From a virus: a DNA stretch of 20,606 nucleotides. The position numbers were made by a program, and so were the translations under genes. Location of the stretch: positions 1-20,606 of the IMG/VR virus record IMGVR_UViG_3300007540_005954. The stretch is one strand, 5' to 3'. Below, piece after piece: positions 16,701 through 20,606 of the stretch. The first letter of the stretch is position 1, and the number at the start of each line of letters is the position of its first letter. The notes beneath the pieces were generated by a model that was not told the DNA's origin, searched no databases, and saw only the letters and a list, made by a program, of their open reading frames with translations.

Positions 16701-19507
16701 TGCTTGTCAAACAAAATGCAAGATTAAATATACTTTACGAGAAAGGAATATCGGATTTTATTGCAACTGCACCATTTAGAGAAAATGGTGCAGACAATTT
16801 TACAGGCTTATATGAAAAGTTAGAAGAGCCAATTGTTAACCCTGATACTAAAAAAGAGGAATATCAAAAGCAGCTACAAAACATTAAAGATATAATGTCA
16901 AATATATACAACCATATATATTTTGACCCAAATAATTTTAGAGTGAGTATATCTGTTGGCGAACAATCAGAACCCTCGTCAACAGCCATGATAAAGTTTA
17001 ATCCACCAGCAGAAGACCAAACTACTGGGGAACCAGTATACACAAACAACTACCAAGTCTATGTTTATAATAATGTACCATTTTATTCAACTCCGATAGA
17101 GCTTAGTATAAACGGCGGAGCAAATACAATACCAGAAGAAATTAATAATTATATTCAAAATTTTGAGCTAAAAAATACAGACATCCCAGAGCAAGCACAG
17201 GTGTTTGGAAATATAATTACTAATGGCATTAAAAAAATTATAGAAGAAGCAAACTTAGAAGAATCGGAAGTGAGTGAGCAATTAGAAAACTTAAAATCAA
17301 TATTTGAAACAGATTTATATATTAACTCTTTGGGTTCAATTATCGGAGGGATTACCGATGTTGTTTCAACTGGAAATATAATGAGCGAATATACGCTTGA
17401 TCGCCAAAATGAAGCGTTATCTTCTCCGGTTTTTGCAGGACTGGTCCTAGCAACAGCATACGCTTTTGCTGCTAGTCCACTTGGGCAGGCTGTTTTTGGT
17501 CCCCTTGGCGTGGCAGCAATTGCTACTATGTCAAATGAAGATATCTTTGAGAAAATGTACCCAAATTATACAAAAAAACAACTTCAGCATCTAAAATTAG
17601 CTCCAAAGGTTGTAAAAGAAAATAATGGCACTGCAAAAGTTCATGGTCTTATAGATTTTGATAAAGTAAAGGCTGCTGCAAAAGAATATTATAATTTTGC
17701 AAAACAAACAGATGAAAATTCGGAGGCATTAAACATGGGGCAACTTGCCATACTTAATGGGCTAATATCCGCAGTTTGTCAACTTTTTGCTGGAGAAATA
17801 TATTCTAAAAGCGTTTTTACATTAGCTCATTATCCAAAAGAGTTGTTTGCAGAAGAATTAAACGGAAGTCTGATATCAAAATATGCTACACAATTAATGG
17901 TAAGATATTTTAATAATACTGTTGTGGAAGCAGGTGTTATAAACGAAGATTTAGACTGGGAAGAGTGGAATCAGTTTTCCGCTGCATGGCAAACTGTTAT
18001 TTCTAGGTTAATATCTGAAAAATCAGAATTTACAAATTTTAATACAAATGGTGCTCTTCCCGGTCTTCCGGGAGAAAGCACATCAAAGGGAGATAATGTT
18101 GTTGGGGCTGGCGGGGTTGATGGAAAAATATATGATGTTGTAACTGGAAAAGAGGAAGTAATTAATTCTTGGATTAAAGCAACAGAATATTATGTAAAAC
18201 AAAATGCGTATGACCCACTAAAGTTTGTTAAAAGTAGATTAAAAAATATAAAATATTACAATGAGTTAGCCGCAGATCCAGAGACAAATCCGTTTGATAC
18301 AATAGCATACCCAAAGGTTTTAGAAGTTCACGATGGAATAACTAGTGATTTTTCTTTTACAGATGAAAGCAATTTAGATGAATTAACTGGGGAAGAAATT
18401 CAAGAAATATACGATATTTTACCAACAATTCAGCCAGATCAAATTAAAAACTATTTCAACACTAAAAGCGACAGTTCACTCTTTTCAGCAGGTGTTACAG
18501 TCACTGACCCCCTCGCTCCCATAAAAAGTCATTTTGCAAATGGAAAGTTTTTCTATCAATATTATTTTAGAATAGAAGACTGGGAATCAGAAGAGGAAGC
18601 AGCAGAAAATGATGGTATATATGTAGAAAATTTAGTTCTTAGAAAACCTAAAGGTAGTGCTGAAAGTGACTATAATCTGATGGGAGTTGTTAATAGGGAC
18701 GGCTTATTAAAAATAATTAATAATATGTACCCAGCCGGAGAAAACTATGGCTTGACTGATTGGCAAACAAAAGAGCCTATAAATCGATTTTTTAAGTCTA
18801 TCAAATATGGTATAAGATTTTGCTATGGATCAATTCAATCAGTTAATACAGAAATTGCTGGTCAAACAAATAAAACAAAAGAATTGAACAATAGTATTAA
18901 TACTATTTTTAACACTATGCACCAAAATCAAAAATTGAAAGAGTTTTGTAAAAAAGAAAAGGTGTTTAAAATTACAGAATTAGATGTTAATTTGACAGAA
19001 TACACAGAAGAAGATATTCCATACTTATTACAACAAAAAAGAATAAGTCACATTATACCGATTAATTCACAAGAAACAGCTAATATCAAAGATTTTGATG
19101 AATTTAGTTTTTCCCCTGCTGCTTTTTTTGAGGAAGATGGTGCTGGCGAAGCTTTAATTATAGATTGGTCGCAAAACAGAAAACAATTAACTACTATTCT
19201 TTTTTCAAAAATTAATGGCACAGAAGAAAATTCACAAAATTTGGAATTTAAAACTATGTTCTTCTATTGTCTTCCGGTGCCACTACTTATTAGCTTGTTC
19301 TTAACGTTTAATGCTTCAATTGTATCAACTGATAGAAATGTTGAACAAGCGTTTTCCAGCACAAAGGAAGTAATAAAAGATATTTTTATGTCTATTTATA
19401 ACACTAGGGGTCGTGAATATTGGAAACAAACGCCAAAATCAATTGCCAAAAAAGGTGGACCAATTGGCATGGCCGTATCATCAATTCCTGATAAAAATGA
19501 TTTATAA
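10754..19507 (+). CDS. Giant virion structural protein in the baseplate block, 2917 residues
   Basis: One uninterrupted frame of 2917 codons that I cannot assign to a named T4 protein. Visible parts: an N-terminal 1050 residues rich in Asn, Asp, Tyr and Gly with no recognised domain; an SH3b-like domain at about 1069-1140 (QLKQGPGKDAENLGYL, then GYIHPKYL); a cysteine-rich region with C1529, C1615/C1617, C1683/C1686, C1735/C1740 and C1774; long helical stretches from 1560 on; and hydrophobic segments at about 1701-1734 (amphipathic), 2225-2259 and 2835-2858. It is far longer than any T4 baseplate protein (gp7 is about 1030 residues). Position between spike and gp25 implies a virion baseplate or tail-tip role. 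The ribosome site is weak (AGGA, 10745-10748). No frameshift or internal duplication was noticed. Confidence 0.75.
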   Translation: MSDTEFYFKRNPPNKPVTVRSTVVIRLPLFNESPFGPDNNNYPSFQSLMHNGTPESFATLLTDGALNKAIKNALLYNYFGYPVTNIKYEKSQKDYKEGSLQFSSQNNNHLKFTQFEVKDGQYGKWIDTLQTVQGILYRGYVSTKGFYQYGLLKPLPDFKDTELDLYNYFDQSGDQQTFSFKEIQENSGLEVDFIKDIYMCLHGSSDGVNTPQSVGGFNSFVEPIGVSPRGSLFYAGTGDPTGPDVEKIAKFGLYEKSSGGKSFVEYEAGGEISDFINDFDYLSAMASWNSPYNPSDKTYARAWLPTGPIEGYLTYITLQPSNPLINYNPNEGFIDLAAGVDDGEVIGDESIGLYEASQISVSDFAQGLDLTWKAPYNQLDSLAFLLGEYQKTDWFVAFPGYGNNGASLENNYSVEFGKYNIASMYKLSPQIEDLLKVDNLDINPLGGLQYYLDDPARTLNAIYPRIFKYVNDIVPTAPLPSVLQEGSVKNVNIIDPSKIGGQQIKFSDILPKFRISADDYSKKLYYNIPEKTSIGYTHVIGDYKISGQELIETIGEDNSIDPAVLEAKNKFVIVTKTKEQRDFLLASKDEFGKADITYSSDPNFLFRSLPSPLSEDFRKSLIQIMDSGANGSGYPEGELDELQKVYKFSDYLCAALYFRLPPHYSNANKDEGVGSQLIKHQPATLKQRAKVHPNIWNAEPKLRFLEGVQADIEGIYGGPIEAGQMPYIMFLGSYINSTFENTNITNTAETFEYTTGNGWNESTVNVPYIEIETNTASNFAFPVWSYDYKALYEVGWKDLSDYDESKNPELSQVFASNPSVKYIKDKGIPDWVRGLRIYPTLDNDTVLTRPDKNSITGTSDADYILTDEDIDEAVNGATSTGDSIVTGYKNANTSLANIAEVSIVKKMMPAVTLVMEPNIDAVSPGNTPFSIETFDSEIENLSSNNKAYVDIRYAVEIDIDEKDLILDMVGQGVFALAGEVGDYEKLGFDIEKLLFKSNGNVTSPSLIDAYGASGFTFEGVYGYDFGSFEDYLGIDAEFCPTFPPSEAEQKAIQVLENSTDEYACTSYICLEGENVVSVQLKQGPGKDAENLGYLKNNTVVKVLKEWVNGKGEFNKILIVDETSTLNGQEGYIHPKYLRPIYPTLSVDKKIFFNQIFDNTDPTKKLTLANTNVVAMGVFAETLIPDWWNDTKMLEGQPYEYRQEGEYWCTVELDYDCIVDEADLKTKIYEAKIKGVKQLLGFYGKQYTEEDVEKLINTYLAVRVDYNLEGTEMENGFHISDRPGDPLMFLVKAGGIYINAFPDRQDSLQEYKKNSNKIISLNTKWYQTHLQQSIYALNSLYYVILSSDYRVPTFNFKKEADRISYIVPYLKRILLANGYETDSQEENIINIGFDSQYRVTFFSYKEKDKEEKLLRIGFDYFSSQAPFVFKNTMALLYRHRQIKDPTLRTSWKKLFNQWLPDPKPKIVPKSEGGGGYPSDSRCSPSLNWNPPPLSQIWEQVAARLDEILDLDPRYDLGSFRFNLLEYFPPCPKPPAGRGLTVMRLLSEIEGETKVFDNLDILNSVQAEVDRIGQYVGDFMSSQQAMDEIRSKIFTLDDLYTFLLNYISPELLYSKICKCFLDLLDIDSIGVPNLEINATGGSGGLNLKPSNIGKDPKELYDVQGPEAEANLFEEREQIQAEDLFCSFCFRVPSVFLRLPSTDILSVLIDAFKKLLEFALAQILLQLIASLLDILLTCPDLECAPGASKVRDYGSQDIGNLFDNNTPDNLPDFLTNCGLLIDGTNITEEDATNMLKEVSDKLTTSEVLGLISGTPTSKSLKVVKRVVSNYPNINDIFTDIGVIENFFACAGDKLEPTVFDDLENDNLENVADPQICFDFNELSRNNILDKCGSLPNQLINIIKDRNLNHDIQKYKEIAKFIRDNDNLSSQMPSLFEDGKGTQGLLSSLSTPTVDKIIEETIDTISIPIATELTKESVNLTRPEGQVLVKQNARLNILYEKGISDFIATAPFRENGADNFTGLYEKLEEPIVNPDTKKEEYQKQLQNIKDIMSNIYNHIYFDPNNFRVSISVGEQSEPSSTAMIKFNPPAEDQTTGEPVYTNNYQVYVYNNVPFYSTPIELSINGGANTIPEEINNYIQNFELKNTDIPEQAQVFGNIITNGIKKIIEEANLEESEVSEQLENLKSIFETDLYINSLGSIIGGITDVVSTGNIMSEYTLDRQNEALSSPVFAGLVLATAYAFAASPLGQAVFGPLGVAAIATMSNEDIFEKMYPNYTKKQLQHLKLAPKVVKENNGTAKVHGLIDFDKVKAAAKEYYNFAKQTDENSEALNMGQLAILNGLISAVCQLFAGEIYSKSVFTLAHYPKELFAEELNGSLISKYATQLMVRYFNNTVVEAGVINEDLDWEEWNQFSAAWQTVISRLISEKSEFTNFNTNGALPGLPGESTSKGDNVVGAGGVDGKIYDVVTGKEEVINSWIKATEYYVKQNAYDPLKFVKSRLKNIKYYNELAADPETNPFDTIAYPKVLEVHDGITSDFSFTDESNLDELTGEEIQEIYDILPTIQPDQIKNYFNTKSDSSLFSAGVTVTDPLAPIKSHFANGKFFYQYYFRIEDWESEEEAAENDGIYVENLVLRKPKGSAESDYNLMGVVNRDGLLKIINNMYPAGENYGLTDWQTKEPINRFFKSIKYGIRFCYGSIQSVNTEIAGQTNKTKELNNSINTIFNTMHQNQKLKEFCKKEKVFKITELDVNLTEYTEEDIPYLLQQKRISHIIPINSQETANIKDFDEFSFSPAAFFEEDGAGEALIIDWSQNRKQLTTILFSKINGTEENSQNLEFKTMFFYCLPVPLLISLFLTFNASIVSTDRNVEQAFSSTKEVIKDIFMSIYNTRGREYWKQTPKSIAKKGGPIGMAVSSIPDKNDL

Positions 19508-19518
19508 TACGACACTAA

Positions 19519-19526
19519 AAGGAGGT
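19519..19526 (+). promoter_or_regulatory. Strong ribosome binding site of the gp25 gene
   Basis: AAGGAGGT, a full match to the anti-Shine-Dalgarno core, seven bases before ATG 19534. It is the strongest site in the window and fixes the gp25 start; it also suggests gp25 is translated independently rather than by coupling to the giant gene. Confidence 0.8.
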
Positions 19527-19533
19527 ACTAAAA

Positions 19534-19929
19534 ATGGCTAGTCTTTCACCAGCACTGCCTTTAACTCTGGATAAAAAAGACGGATATAAGATGAATAAAA
19601 ACATCAAAGATGTTATCAAGCAAAATTTTAAAATGTTAGTTCTAACTTCTCCCGGAGAAAGAATAATGCTTCCAAATTTTGGTGTTGGTTTAAGAAGGTT
19701 CTTGTTTGAGCCAATGACAACAATTCAATTTGGAAAAATAGAATCTAGAATTCAAAACCAAATAGAACAATATATGCCTTTTTTAAGCTTAATTGAGGTA
19801 AAATTTCTAACTCAAGAGCAGGACCCATCTGTATTGTTAAATGAGGTATCTGTTTCTGTTAGATATGCAATTCCATCTATTAATACAATAGATGAAATAA
19901 ACTTAAGATTATATAATAAAGAATTTTAG
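19534..19929 (+). CDS. GPW/gp25-family baseplate wedge protein
   Basis: A 131-residue protein whose middle matches the gp25-like core: an initial helix (NIKDVIKQNFKMLVLT), then PGERIMLPNFGVGLRRFLFEP (about residues 46-66), the signature of this family where the arginine and PNFG turn are conserved, and a second helix IESRIQNQIEQYMPFL, ending with beta strands (EVSVSVRYAIP). In T4, gp25 joins the sheath to the baseplate wedge and starts sheath polymerisation; its homologues occur in nearly all contractile injection systems. Length is close to T4 gp25 (132). It is followed after 74 bases by gp6, the same pair order as in T4. Confidence 0.93.
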   Translation: MASLSPALPLTLDKKDGYKMNKNIKDVIKQNFKMLVLTSPGERIMLPNFGVGLRRFLFEPMTTIQFGKIESRIQNQIEQYMPFLSLIEVKFLTQEQDPSVLLNEVSVSVRYAIPSINTIDEINLRLYNKEF

Positions 19930-20003
19930 TTTAGATTGGTCAGCTAAAATAAGTTTTTAACTATTTATTACATATATTTCTGTTAAATTAAGAGAACTGA
20001 AAA
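19930..20003 (+). promoter_or_regulatory. Longest gap in the window, upstream of gp6
   Basis: Seventy-four bases, mostly A and T. TTTTAG (19924-19929) can pair with CTAAAA (19944-19949) across a 14-base loop, followed by five T (19954-19958), a weak terminator-like shape. AACTATTTATT lies at 19959-19969, identical to the word before 7670. AGAG at 19991-19994 is the likely ribosome site for gp6. A promoter for gp6 is plausible but not shown. Confidence 0.35.
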
Positions 20004-20606
20004 ATGCCGATAAAAAAAAATAAAAAGATAATTCCAATTGATTACACTAGTAGAGATTTTGACTCGATCAAAACAGAACTTTTAAATTATACAAAAAGAT
20101 ATTATCCTGATTCGTTTCAAGATTTTAGTGAAGCATCTTTTGGGTCTTTAATGTTAGATACCGTAGCTTATGTTGGGGACGTTTTATCTTATTACCTTGA
20201 CTATCAAGTCAACGAGTCTTTTTTAGACACAGCAACAGAATATCAAAATGTAGTCAAATTATCTAGACAATTAGGTTATAAATACAAAGGTGTTCCCATC
20301 TCAACTGGAATTGTGTCTTTTTATATTACTGTTCCTTCAAATTCCGATGGAATATCTCCAAATTTAGATTACGCCCCCATACTAGAAAGGGGAACAAAAG
20401 TAGCTACACAGGGTGGTGTAGTATTTACATTAAACGAGGATGTAGATTTTTCTGGAGATGAAGCAGAGTACATTGTTGCAAGTGTAGATTCTGTAACTGG
20501 TGTGCCCAATAGATATGCTGTAAAAGCATATGGACAAGTTATTTCTGGAGAAATTGCAGTACAAACCATACAGGTTGGAAACTATGAAAGGTTTCCAAGA
20601 TTTAGA
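20004..20606 (+). CDS. gp6-like baseplate wedge protein, 3' end outside window
   Basis: The frame opens at ATG 20004 and stays open for 201 codons to the window edge. The N-terminus contains IDYTSRDFDSIK (12-23), followed by the conserved SFGSLMLDTVAYVGDVLSYY (45-64), NESFLDTA (70-77) and RQLGYKYKG (88-96). This series is typical of T4-type gp6 and the related gpJ family of baseplate wedge proteins, which form the ring of dimers holding the wedges together and driving sheath contraction. T4 gp6 is about 660 residues, so roughly two thirds is missing. It follows gp25, as in T4 and cyanophage baseplate blocks. Confidence in family is high; the remaining domains cannot be seen. Confidence 0.9.
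   Translation, partial: MPIKKNKKIIPIDYTSRDFDSIKTELLNYTKRYYPDSFQDFSEASFGSLMLDTVAYVGDVLSYYLDYQVNESFLDTATEYQNVVKLSRQLGYKYKGVPISTGIVSFYITVPSNSDGISPNLDYAPILERGTKVATQGGVVFTLNEDVDFSGDEAEYIVASVDSVTGVPNRYAVKAYGQVISGEIAVQTIQVGNYERFPRFR

Noticed and set aside
19393-19400. Reverse-strand TATAAATA in the giant gene
   Set aside because: It would point into the giant gene on the strand without genes; most likely chance.
19924-19958. Stem-loop plus T-run after gp25 as a terminator
   Set aside because: The stem is six AT-rich pairs with a 14-base loop, too weak to call as a separate terminator; noted only within the gap entry.
20277-20284. TATAAATA inside the gp6 gene
   Set aside because: It lies within conserved codons (GYKYKG) far from any start, and chance matches of this kind are expected.
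1-20606. tRNA genes, CRISPR arrays, insertion sequences or integrase sites
   Set aside because: I looked for tRNA T-loop words in gaps, regularly spaced repeats and transposase or integrase motifs and saw none; nearly all bases are in coding frames.

Overview
The window looks like part of the genome of a lytic, T4-like myovirus, probably of a marine bacterium. All genes lie on the + strand, packed with 1-17 base overlaps or very short gaps, in AT-rich DNA. It encodes a gp55-like late sigma factor, a GPW/gp25-family baseplate wedge protein, a gp6-like wedge protein and a gp5-like hub with a tail lysozyme domain. That set points to a contractile-tailed T4-type phage rather than a bacterial chromosome. 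The marine assignment is inference from resemblance to cyanophage and pelagiphage proteins.

Region 1 (1-6199) is a nucleotide-sugar cassette of eight genes read as one operon: a radical SAM enzyme with a B12-binding type N-terminus (cut by the window edge), a ColD-like PLP enzyme with histidine in place of the usual lysine, a GDP-mannose 4,6-dehydratase, a shortened HldE-type PfkB kinase, a separate HldE-type nucleotidyltransferase, a small HAD phosphatase, a cupin and an RmlB-like dehydratase. GMD plus ColD would give a GDP-4-keto-3,6-dideoxyhexose. Kinase plus nucleotidyltransferase plus HAD resembles the ADP-heptose route. RmlB suggests a dTDP-sugar. No glycosyltransferase is visible, so the acceptor (host surface glycan, virion protein or DNA) is unknown.

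Region 2 (6209-7960) holds small phage genes around the late sigma factor: a 67-residue protein, an FmdB-like zinc ribbon, a one-helix membrane protein, the gp55-like sigma factor and a 96-residue helical protein.

Region 3 (7953-20606) is a baseplate block: hub with OB-type N-terminus and tail lysozyme, a spike-like protein, a single giant gene of 2917 codons (about 42% of the window), gp25 and the first 201 codons of gp6. The giant protein is the least explained item. It carries an SH3b-like domain, a cluster of cysteine pairs and three hydrophobic stretches. An exact T4-type late promoter word (TATAAATA) lies 30 bases before it, which fits with the sigma factor encoded nearby, although such a word is expected a few times by chance here.
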